This document shows positions 42,260-49,570 of a DNA stretch of 64,000 bases, one piece after another. Each line of letters starts with the position of its first letter. Position 1 is the first letter of the stretch. The notes beneath the pieces were generated by a model that was not told the DNA's origin, did no database searches, and worked only from the letters and a program-made list of their open reading frames with translations. Made by a program: the position numbers and the translations under genes. This DNA comes from Synechococcus sp. Nb3U1 (GTDB lineage Bacteria; Cyanobacteriota; Cyanobacteriia; Thermostichales; Thermostichaceae), in assembly GCF_021533835.1 (NCBI RefSeq), contig NZ_JAKFYQ010000003.1, positions 248,001-312,000 on the forward strand, read 5' to 3'.

Positions 42260-44167
42260 ATGAGCGGTCTACCCCCTGATACGATCAACTTGGTGCGCCA
42301 AAAGGCTGACCTCGCTGAGGTGGTAGCCGAAAAGGTGGTGCTGCGTAAGCAGGGTAAGAACTTTGTCGGGCTTTGCCCCTTCCACAACGACCGTAAGCCC
42401 AGTTTTCAGGTCAGCCCCAGCAAACAGATCTACAAATGTTTCTCCTGCGGTGCTGGGGGGGATGTGCTGCGTTTTGTCAGCCAGATGGAGCACCTCTCCT
42501 TTGCTGAGGCGGTGCGTAAGCTGGCCCAGCGCTATCATGTACACCTTCCTGAGGGATCCCTGCAACAGCGACAAGTCTATGAACGTAAGCTCTCTCACCA
42601 AGAAAAGCTGCTGGACATTTTGGCCATGGCCGCCGATTTTTATCAGCATGCCCTCAGATCCAGCTTGGGATCCGCTGCCCGCCGCTACCTACAAAACCGC
42701 CAACTCAGCGAAGTCACCCTGCAAAAATTTCAGGTTGGCTTTGCCCCTCCTGGCTGGCAGTCCCTTTATGAGTATTTGGTCAATCAAAAACGCCAACCGG
42801 TTCATCTTTTAGAAGAAGCAGGATTGTTGGTGGCCCGCCAACAGGGATCCGGCCATTACGATCGCTTTCGTCACCGGATTATGCTGCCCATCTTTGATTT
42901 ACAAGGGCGGGTGATTGGTTTTGCAGGCAGAGCACTTGGAGAGGAACAGCCCAAATATCTCAATTCCCCAGAAACAGAACTGTTTAGTAAAAGCCAGGTG
43001 GTGTATGGCCTCAATTTTGCCCGTGATGCCATTGTTAAAGCCGATCAAGTGTTGATTGTTGAAGGCTATTTCGATGTCATAGCCCTGCATCAAGCTGGGA
43101 TCCCTCAAGCTGTTGCCGCCATGGGTACGGCCCTCACCTCACAACAGATAAAAACCCTCCTGCGCTATACTGAATCAAAGCGATTAATTTTTAATTTTGA
43201 TGGGGATCGGGCTGGGCTAAAAGCAGCTGAGCGAGCAATTGAGGCAATCGAAGAGCAGGCGCGGCGTGGCGAAGTGGAACTGCGCATTCTCACCATTCCC
43301 GACGGCAAAGATGCCGACGAATTTCTGCGGGATCATCCGGTTGGTGAGTTTCAAGCTCTGCTAAATCAAGCTCCCCTTTGGCTGGATTGGCAGATCGAAC
43401 AGGTGCTCTCCGGTCGGGATCTTAGCCGGGCTAGCGATTTTCAACAAGCCCATCAAGCCTTTGTCCAATTGCTCGCCGGTTTGGGTGGACAATGGCGCTC
43501 TTTATATTTGCACAAAGTGGCGGAATTACTCAGCCGGGGCAATGGCCGCCTTAGTCGGGATTTGGAAGAAGAACTACGCCGAGGAGTACGGCAATATCGC
43601 TGGGCCAAACCGGAGCAACTTTCTCCGGCTAAGGGATCCAAGTTGTTGCAATCGGAATCCCATTTGCTACAGATTTTTCTGCATTTTTGTGAGTACCGCC
43701 GCGAAATTCGTGAGGCTTTGTTGGAGCGAGAACTGCAATTTAGCTTTCGTCCCCACCGGGATCTGTGGCAGCGGATTTTGGAGCTGGTGTATGGGCAACC
43801 AGAATTAGAAACCCAAGAAGAAGCTCTGCTCACGGCCTTGCGTACCATTTGTGCCCATGATGAACAACTGAACGAGCGGCTCAGCCATCTGCTCTGGTTG
43901 GATGAAAATACCCGCGTGGCCCTAATGCGCCCCCGGATCGTGGTGCGGGCAGCCATCGCCAATATGGAGCTGGAAATTCGCCAGAAACGCTACCGCTACT
44001 GGACACAACTGTGGGATCAAGCCTTTTCCGAAGGCAACACAACCCTAGCCGCCCAATATCAAGCTAGCATTCAGCAGGAATACCAGGCGATTCAAACGCT
44101 GCAACGGGATGTGCAACTGAGCGTAGAAGACATGCTAGAGACGCCACTAACTGAAGATTTACTTTGA
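42260..44167 (+). CDS. dnaG: DNA primase
   Basis: 635 residues. The N-terminal zinc-binding domain has Cys39, His42, Cys60 and Cys63 (LCPFHNDRKPSF...YKCFSCGAGGD). It is followed by the TOPRIM RNA polymerase core with VEGYFDVIALHQAG, RLIFNFDGDRAGLKAA and PDGKDADEFL, and by a C-terminal helicase-interaction region. It makes RNA primers for lagging-strand synthesis. The gene has about five GGATCC sites in its first 1.4 kb. The last about 530 bases have none, but the protein is intact to the end. Confidence 0.96.
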   Translation: MSGLPPDTINLVRQKADLAEVVAEKVVLRKQGKNFVGLCPFHNDRKPSFQVSPSKQIYKCFSCGAGGDVLRFVSQMEHLSFAEAVRKLAQRYHVHLPEGSLQQRQVYERKLSHQEKLLDILAMAADFYQHALRSSLGSAARRYLQNRQLSEVTLQKFQVGFAPPGWQSLYEYLVNQKRQPVHLLEEAGLLVARQQGSGHYDRFRHRIMLPIFDLQGRVIGFAGRALGEEQPKYLNSPETELFSKSQVVYGLNFARDAIVKADQVLIVEGYFDVIALHQAGIPQAVAAMGTALTSQQIKTLLRYTESKRLIFNFDGDRAGLKAAERAIEAIEEQARRGEVELRILTIPDGKDADEFLRDHPVGEFQALLNQAPLWLDWQIEQVLSGRDLSRASDFQQAHQAFVQLLAGLGGQWRSLYLHKVAELLSRGNGRLSRDLEEELRRGVRQYRWAKPEQLSPAKGSKLLQSESHLLQIFLHFCEYRREIREALLERELQFSFRPHRDLWQRILELVYGQPELETQEEALLTALRTICAHDEQLNERLSHLLWLDENTRVALMRPRIVVRAAIANMELEIRQKRYRYWTQLWDQAFSEGNTTLAAQYQASIQQEYQAIQTLQRDVQLSVEDMLETPLTEDLL

Positions 44168-44174
44168 TTGTCGA

Positions 44175-44200
44175 TTTAATCCATGAGTTTAATCTATGAG
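44175..44200. repeat. 13-bp tandem duplication around the AI-2E gene start
   Basis: TTTAATCCATGAG (44175-44187) and TTTAATCTATGAG (44188-44200) match at 12 of 13 positions. Each carries an ATG, in different frames; only the second (44196) opens the transporter gene. The first ATG could act as a short decoy start. Confidence 0.9.
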
Positions 44201-45281
44201 TTGGAAATCTTATCTGTTGCGGCTTGCTGTCTGGGGATTGCCCCTTCCTCTACTGGTTCTCAACGGCTGGGCACTGCTCCTTTTGCTTGATTACTTTCGC
44301 AGCATCTTTACCGTAGTAGTAGCAGCAATTCTGCTAGCCTTTGTGCTGGACTATCCCGTACTTTGGATACAACACTGGCAGCGACAGCGATCGCGGGCTG
44401 TAATTCTGGTGCTTCTTCTGTTAGTTGTGGTGCTTAGTGTTTTGGGTGTTACCCTCATCCCTTTGCTTATTCAGCAGGGCAATGAGTTGGCGAAACGCCT
44501 ACCCGAGTGGATTGCCTCTGGCAGCCAACAACTCAACAGTTTCCAGACTTGGGCAGCATCACGTCAGTTGCCAATAGATGTTAGCCATTGGACTATCGAG
44601 CTTGAAAACCAGGTGGCTGGCCAACTGCAGATGGCCACTGGGAGAGTGGCCAGCACACTCAGCAGTGCCATTGACGGTGTAATCAACATCATGCTTACCC
44701 TATTGCTAACTTTTTACCTACTGCTGCACGGTCAAACCCTTTGGGACAATGTGTTTCAGGTTCTACCGGTTCATCTGTCCAGACGGCTACGGCAAAGCTT
44801 AAAGCAAAACTTTCACAATTACTTTGTTGGTCAAGTCACAGTGGCATTATGTATGGCAGTAGCGATGGCGATCGCATTTGTAATTATTCGTGTGCCCTTT
44901 GGATTGGTCTTTGGCTTAAGCATTGGCATGATGGCACTATTTCCATTTGGGGCAGCGTTAGGCATTGTCATTGTTAGCTTTCTAACTGGACTCAATACGA
45001 TTTGGCTAGGAGTTAGAGTGCTGCTGGTCGCTACAGCAATCGACCAGATTATTGAAAACGGCTTGGCTCCCCAACTGCTTGGAGGCTTCACAGGACTGAG
45101 TCCAATATGGATTTTAATCTCACTGTTGGTGGGAGCTAAGGTAGCTGGACTACTGGGGCTAATCGTGGCAGTACCTATTGCCGGATCAATTCGCGATACC
45201 TTAGTTGCGCTGATACCACCATCCAACCTATCAATGACAACCATGACTGATCCCAGAACATTAAACCCCTTGGATCATTGA
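44196..45281 (+). CDS. AI-2E family transporter (PF01594-type permease)
   Basis: 361 residues with about seven to eight membrane segments: paired helices at the N-terminus (about 10-45 and 66-92), an extracytoplasmic loop (about 95-160), and further helices beyond 160. The layout and the GLSPIWILISLLVGAKVAGLLGLIVAVPI stretch match the AI-2E exporter superfamily, which includes Na+(Li+)/H+ antiporters as well as putative autoinducer exporters, so the substrate is not settled. It has two HIP1 octamers and no GGATCC, unlike flanking genes, and starts 28 bases after dnaG. Confidence 0.86.
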   Translation: MSWKSYLLRLAVWGLPLPLLVLNGWALLLLLDYFRSIFTVVVAAILLAFVLDYPVLWIQHWQRQRSRAVILVLLLLVVVLSVLGVTLIPLLIQQGNELAKRLPEWIASGSQQLNSFQTWAASRQLPIDVSHWTIELENQVAGQLQMATGRVASTLSSAIDGVINIMLTLLLTFYLLLHGQTLWDNVFQVLPVHLSRRLRQSLKQNFHNYFVGQVTVALCMAVAMAIAFVIIRVPFGLVFGLSIGMMALFPFGAALGIVIVSFLTGLNTIWLGVRVLLVATAIDQIIENGLAPQLLGGFTGLSPIWILISLLVGAKVAGLLGLIVAVPIAGSIRDTLVALIPPSNLSMTTMTDPRTLNPLDH

Positions 45282-45529
45282 TAAAGCCGAATGAAATCTT
45301 TGCGTCGAGATGACATGAAAACAAATACTGATTGAAGTTATCTCAATAGCTGGATCTTATCCATATCTATCCATATCCAGATCTAGCCAACCCCACGTAA
45401 CTTGGGCATCACTTGCATGGAGTATGTTAGACTCATTTTTGTTCTTAGTCTGTTTTTGTATTCTTAGCTTTATCGAACTGCATACCTAATATATATGTAA
45501 TTGTAGACAAATAATGATTCTGATAGGTT
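45282..45529. other. AT-rich intergenic region before mprF
   Basis: 248 bases of AT-rich sequence with no GGATCC. It contains a perfect 10-bp tandem repeat at 45358-45377 and TATATATG-like promoter material at about 45485-45500. AGG stands three bases before the ATG at 45530. No ORF or RNA gene is supported. Confidence 0.45.
45358..45377. repeat. Perfect 10-bp tandem duplication
   Basis: TATCCATATC occurs at 45358-45367 and 45368-45377, in the AT-rich gap between the permease and mprF genes. Confidence 0.9.
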
Positions 45530-48187
45530 ATGATGATTGGATTTAAGCATAGGCAGAACCCAAATTTAGAGCAAGCTGCCATATATGTAGTGTCTGGGCT
45601 GATTGCCCTAGCTGGGTTAATCAATCTATGGTCGGCAGTTACCCCAAGTGTACCTGAGCGATTGGCTTGGTTGGACGGTATTTTTCCAGTTGAGTTACGA
45701 GCTGGTGCTCATCTCTTTGCTGCTTTGAGTGGATTTTTTTTGTTGATGATAGCTGCAAATCTACTGCGCCGCAAGCGACTGGCCTGGGGGTTGGCAGTGG
45801 GTCTATTAATCATGTCGATTGTGAGCAACTTGCTCAAAGGGCTGGATTATGAAGAAGGGCTATTGTCCTTCGGCTTGTTGGTGGTGTTAGTGGTATTGCA
45901 GCCTCTTTACACAGCTCAGTCTGACCGACCATCCTTAATTCAGGGATTTTGGGCGTTAGCTGGGGCGCTACTGTTCACGCTGGCGTATGGCACCTTAGGT
46001 TTTTGGGCTCTTGATCGCAATTATGCCAGGTCGTTTAGTCTGCCGGAGGCACTGGGCCAAACCCTGGCCATGTTTTTTTTGGCCGACAATGCTGGCTTGC
46101 AGCCCACTAACCGCTTTGGACGATATTTTGCCGACTCAATCTACATAGTGGGATCGGTAACCCTGTTGTATGCGGGGTGGATGCTATTTCGTCCAGTAAT
46201 TCTTCGCGGTGGAGCCAGTGAGCTGGAGCGACAGCAGGCTAAGGCGATTGTGGAGCAGCATGGCCGCTCTTCGTTGGCTCGGTTTGCACTGTTAGAGGAC
46301 AAATCCTATTACTTTACTCCGTCAGGACAATCAGTTGTTGCCTATGTAGCCAAGGGGCGAGGAGCGATTGCGCTAGGGGATCCGATCGGCCCAACTGAGG
46401 ATCGGCCAGCAGCGATTGAGGGTTTCCGAGACTTTTGTGCCAAAAATGACTGGCATCCTGCCTTTTATCAAACCCTGCCTGATGATCTAGATCTGTATCA
46501 AAGTCTCGGCTTTCATATTTTGAAAGTGGGGGAAGAAGCTACAGTTGACCTGCATACTTTCACTCTGGAGGGTAAAGCTGGACGTAGTCTCCGCTCCGTG
46601 ATGAATAAATTCATCAAGCTGAACTACCGAGTTGAGTACTATACACCACCGATTAGAGATGAGCTACTAGATGAGCTAAAGGTCATCAGTGACGACTGGT
46701 TAGAGCAAATGCAGGGGGCTGAAAAAAAGTTTTCCTTAGGTTGGTTTGATCATGAATATTTACAGGAATGCAATATCGCTGTGGTCAAAAATGCCCAGGA
46801 TGTTCCTATCGCCTTTGCCAACCTAATTCCTGAATATCAGCACAATGAAGCCACCATTGACCTGATGCGTCATCGGCGCGATGCCGAGCGGGGAACCATG
46901 GATTTCTTATTTATTTCGCTGATTCAGCATTGCAAAGACCAGGGTTACGACAGCTTTAATCTGGGTTTAGTGGTTTTGTCTGGAGTTGGTGAATCTGTTA
47001 CTGCATCGCGTCTCGAAAAGGTTTTGCACTATCTCTATCAGCACCTTGATGAATTCTACAGTGCGCAGGGACTGCGGGCCTACAAGGACAAGTTTCATCC
47101 CAATTGGGAGCCTCGCTACTTAGTGTATGAACATCTAGCTGATCTACCTGATGTAGTGATTGCTTTGGTTAGAGCTGATTCGGGTGATCGCCTACAGGAC
47201 TATTTTGGGGCACAATTTTTTAGTATGGTGCTGACGCAGAGCCTGAAATGGGCATCTCAAGTTGCTCCAATTGTGCTGAGCCTGGGATTGTTTGTTCTCT
47301 CTGTCTGGGTGATCACAAATGAGCTGAGACACCACAGGCTCGGCGATGTTCTCAACAATATGGCAGCCATTCCGATCTGGACACTTGTGGGGGCAGTTGT
47401 ACTAACAATCCTCAACTATGTTTTTCTGACCGGCTACGACACGCTGGCTACCCGCCTTGTGGGTTGTCCGCTTCCCTACCCTAAAACTGCTCTGGTCGCG
47501 GTGATTAGCTATGCCATCAGCAACAGCATCGGCCTATCACTGCTGAGTGGCAGTGCTATTCGTTACCGCTTCTACAGTAACTGGGGGTTTAGCCCTGGCC
47601 AAATTGGCCAGATTATTGCCTTTTGTAATCTGAGTTTCTGGGTTGGCTTATTTGCGGTGGGGGGAGTAGTATTTTCAGTTGAGCCCTTATCGGTGCCAGG
47701 TGTTTTGCATCTGCCCTTTTCAGGGGTGCATCCTCTGGGCATTTTATTTTTGGCAATTATCTTCACCTACCTCTTGCTCAGTAGTAGGAGTCGTCGCAGA
47801 ATCAAACTTGGGGGGTGGGTATTGCCTCACATACCTCTGAAACTATCGTTAGGGCAAGTTGTTGTTACCTCATGCGACTGGGCCTTGGCGGCTGGCGCTC
47901 TCTATCTCTTGCTGCCTGATCATCCAAACCTTACCTACTTCATCTTTTTTGGGAACTATTTGCTTGCTCAAATTGCTGGTATTGTCAGCAACGTACCGGG
48001 TGGACTAGGTGTTTTCGAAACTGTGTTCATCTTGCTGCTCTCTCCTCCAATCGCTTCTGAGCAGATCTTGGGAGCGCTGCTTGTCTACCGTACGATTTAT
48101 TATTTTCTGCCCTTTCTGGTTAGCATTTCGTTGCTAGTTCTGTGGGAACAAAGAAAACTCAGGTCTGTGTCAAAACTTCAATCTTAG
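45530..48187 (+). CDS. mprF: MprF-like lysyl-phosphatidylglycerol synthase/flippase with permuted domains
   Basis: 885 residues. About 1-222: six to seven membrane segments ending with ADSIYIVGSVTLLYAGWMLF, the part that precedes the synthase in MprF. About 229-550: a GNAT-like DUF2156 aminoacyl-lipid synthase domain (HGRSSLARFALL, GDPIG, TIDLMRH, FNLGLVVLSGVG, YKDKFHPNWEPRYL). About 570-880: a flippase domain with YDTLATRLVG, ISYAISNSIGLSLLSGSAIRYR and VPGGLGVFE. Canonical MprF has the flippase at the N-terminus and the synthase last; here the flippase is last. It should transfer lysine or alanine from tRNA to phosphatidylglycerol and translocate the product, lowering membrane negative charge. 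One GGATCC only, consistent with acquisition. Confidence 0.87.
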   Translation: MMIGFKHRQNPNLEQAAIYVVSGLIALAGLINLWSAVTPSVPERLAWLDGIFPVELRAGAHLFAALSGFFLLMIAANLLRRKRLAWGLAVGLLIMSIVSNLLKGLDYEEGLLSFGLLVVLVVLQPLYTAQSDRPSLIQGFWALAGALLFTLAYGTLGFWALDRNYARSFSLPEALGQTLAMFFLADNAGLQPTNRFGRYFADSIYIVGSVTLLYAGWMLFRPVILRGGASELERQQAKAIVEQHGRSSLARFALLEDKSYYFTPSGQSVVAYVAKGRGAIALGDPIGPTEDRPAAIEGFRDFCAKNDWHPAFYQTLPDDLDLYQSLGFHILKVGEEATVDLHTFTLEGKAGRSLRSVMNKFIKLNYRVEYYTPPIRDELLDELKVISDDWLEQMQGAEKKFSLGWFDHEYLQECNIAVVKNAQDVPIAFANLIPEYQHNEATIDLMRHRRDAERGTMDFLFISLIQHCKDQGYDSFNLGLVVLSGVGESVTASRLEKVLHYLYQHLDEFYSAQGLRAYKDKFHPNWEPRYLVYEHLADLPDVVIALVRADSGDRLQDYFGAQFFSMVLTQSLKWASQVAPIVLSLGLFVLSVWVITNELRHHRLGDVLNNMAAIPIWTLVGAVVLTILNYVFLTGYDTLATRLVGCPLPYPKTALVAVISYAISNSIGLSLLSGSAIRYRFYSNWGFSPGQIGQIIAFCNLSFWVGLFAVGGVVFSVEPLSVPGVLHLPFSGVHPLGILFLAIIFTYLLLSSRSRRRIKLGGWVLPHIPLKLSLGQVVVTSCDWALAAGALYLLLPDHPNLTYFIFFGNYLLAQIAGIVSNVPGGLGVFETVFILLLSPPIASEQILGALLVYRTIYYFLPFLVSISLLVLWEQRKLRSVSKLQS

Positions 48188-48336
48188 TATTGTGTTTTTT
48201 TATTGGGCACCTTGATTTATTCCAAGGTAGTGAAAAGAGTGAGGGCTAGACCCTTATCGTCTTGAGCTGGTGGCAGGCTAAGGCCAACGCTTAGCATCCG
48301 TAATATCAATTCTCTAAATACCCGCTACACATAGAG
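48188..48336. other. Gap between mprF and the IS630 element
   Basis: Contains a seven-T run (48194-48200 area) shortly after the mprF stop, a small hairpin ACCTTG/CAAGGT (48209-48214 and 48223-48228), and GCTAAG/CTTAGC near 48270-48295. None has the full stem-plus-T layout of a strong terminator. ATTCTCT and AGAGAAT (about 48310-48338) form a further inverted repeat at the IS left end. Confidence 0.4.
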
Positions 48337-48350
48337 AATCGACAATCCAA
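48337..48350. repeat. Left terminal inverted repeat of the IS630 element
   Basis: AATCGACAATCCAA; reverse complement matches 49466-49479 at 12 of 14 positions. It lies just beyond the transposase stop side. Confidence 0.65.
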
Positions 48351-48360
48351 TCCCACTGAG

Positions 48361-48852
48361 TCAGCGATCGCAGCGACTCAGCCGACAAACCCACTGGCTG
48401 ATGGCGTGCTGGAGTTGGCCAACATCATCAAAGTGAACCCAAGCTAGCTCCCGCTTGAGTTCCCGCCAGACCCGCTCAATGGGATTGACCTCAGGGCAAT
48501 AAGGCGGCTGAAACACCAAGATGACATTGTCCGCTATCGTCAGGTTCTGAGCCGTATGGGCTGCGGCATTATCCACCTGAATCAGATGTAAATCATCGGG
48601 GAACTGAGCCGCAAAGCTGTGCAAAAACGCCTCAAAACAACAACTGTCGAGATGAGAAAACTCGACCATCCACGAGGCACCGCTCAGCGGTTCCACGAGA
48701 CCGTACAGCCACCGATACACAAACTCCCATTGAATTGAACCCATCGGCTGCACCCCAAAGCCCGTCAACTTGCGATGTTGAACCGTCAGCAGTCCGACGC
48801 GGCTCTCATCGCTGCACCAATAGCGGATTCGCCTCCTGTAGCGTTGTCTCAA
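48361..48852 (-). CDS. IS630 transposase, C-terminal (catalytic DDE) frame
   Basis: 163 codons. It has the DDE domain: Asp in CSDESRVGL, Asp in LIQVDNAAAHTA, and Glu in NPIERVWRELK. The frame is offset by one base (a -1 shift) relative to the upstream DNA-binding frame, and similarity to IS630 transposases runs straight across the overlap. It probably needs frameshifting to be made; the listed beginning at 48852 is an in-frame TTG, not a proven start. The reading continues upstream as QISQSLPPALRQRY. No internal stop is seen. Confidence 0.85.
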   Translation of the reverse strand: MRQRYRRRIRYWCSDESRVGLLTVQHRKLTGFGVQPMGSIQWEFVYRWLYGLVEPLSGASWMVEFSHLDSCCFEAFLHSFAAQFPDDLHLIQVDNAAAHTAQNLTIADNVILVFQPPYCPEVNPIERVWRELKRELAWVHFDDVGQLQHAISQWVCRLSRCDR

Positions 48853-49373
48853 GGCTGGCGGAAGCGACTGGCTGATCTGGGCTGCAAGGTTTGCTTAAAG
48901 GATTCGCACGCCCCAGGAGTCTGCTTCTTTGACACCGGACGGGGCACTTTGAGCTTCGCTTTGAGCCGATAGCGCACCGTCTTATGCACCGTCTTGTAGG
49001 GCACCCGTTGACCATGCACCGCTGCGAGCCACTGCTGCACCGCTCCATAACTGCTAAAGCCTTCTGGATCTTGCAGTTCCCGCTCTAAAGATGCCAGGAC
49101 TTCACCGCTAATCGCTCGCGGTCGTCCACTGCGAGATGCTACCTCCACCAACCCTTCGAGTCCACTCTGTCGATACTGGCTCAGCCACCGAGACACGGTC
49201 GTGCGATGGCAACCGCTCAGTTGGGCTAACTGCTCAACACGCTTCGCTTGTCCTGTTTTGAGCCACCACAACACCTGTACTTTACGGCGCTGTGATGACC
49301 GTTGCTGTTGTTCCAAGACGGCTTTTAGTTCTTCTGCTGTTTCAGCGATATCGATTTTGAGGACTCCACTCAT
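48849..49373 (-). CDS. IS630 transposase, N-terminal (helix-turn-helix) frame
   Basis: 174 codons from ATG at 49373. It contains two helix-turn-helix units for terminal-repeat binding: VEQLAQLSGCHRTTVSRWLSQYRQ and the GAVQQWLAAVHGQRVPYKTVHKTVRYRL stretch. The frame runs into FKQTLQPRSASRFRQP and stops at the point where the DDE frame takes over. This two-frame set-up is common in IS630, where a -1 frameshift makes the full transposase, but a simple one-base mutation is equally possible. Confidence 0.85.
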   Translation of the reverse strand: MSGVLKIDIAETAEELKAVLEQQQRSSQRRKVQVLWWLKTGQAKRVEQLAQLSGCHRTTVSRWLSQYRQSGLEGLVEVASRSGRPRAISGEVLASLERELQDPEGFSSYGAVQQWLAAVHGQRVPYKTVHKTVRYRLKAKLKVPRPVSKKQTPGACESFKQTLQPRSASRFRQP

Positions 49374-49405
49374 GGCGGTTGGCTCTAACGTCTTCTTATA
49401 TGTAG

Positions 49406-49423
49406 CAAATCTTCGGAGATTTG
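49406..49423 (-). promoter_or_regulatory. Perfect 7-bp hairpin with TCGG loop ahead of the transposase start
   Basis: CAAATCT (49406-49412) and AGATTTG (49417-49423) flank a four-base loop. It lies in the transposase mRNA leader, 33-50 bases before the ATG. Such hairpins in IS leaders can block translation from read-through transcripts, but that role is an inference. Confidence 0.5.
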
Positions 49424-49465
49424 ATATGAGCTGCGATATTTGTAACTCGAATTAAGTCCTCGCTG

Positions 49466-49479
49466 TTCGATTGTCCATT
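49466..49479. repeat. Right terminal inverted repeat of the IS630 element
   Basis: TTCGATTGTCCATT; see left copy at 48337-48350. It lies about 90 bases upstream of the transposase start. Confidence 0.65.
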
Positions 49480-49570
49480 GGAGCTTTGACTGGATGCCGA
49501 AGACACTCGTGGGAGTCTCATAGGGCGAAATGTAAAGTTTTATGTCTCCATTCAACACTTCTGCCCCTAA

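Larger units (their letters stand above)
48337..49479 (-). mobile_element. IS630-family insertion sequence
   Basis: About 1.14 kb, the usual size for IS630. It carries a transposase in two overlapping frames and imperfect 14-bp terminal inverted repeats: left 48337-48350 AATCGACAATCCAA, and right 49466-49479 TTCGATTGTCCATT (12 of 14 match on complement). IS630 elements duplicate a TA dinucleotide on insertion. I could not place a TA on both flanks next to these ends, so the true tips may be a few bases further out. The left part has a HIP1 octamer and no GGATCC, like the rest of the island. Confidence 0.8.

Noticed and set aside
42078-42263. Plus-strand frame with a hydrophobic Val/Gly run opposite the His-rich ORF
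   Set aside because: The hydrophobic run is just the complement of the His/Gly repeat, and no ribosome site precedes it.
48337-49479. TA target-site duplication flanking the IS630 element
   Set aside because: I could not find TA on both sides of the inverted repeats at matching positions, so exact insertion boundaries are left open.
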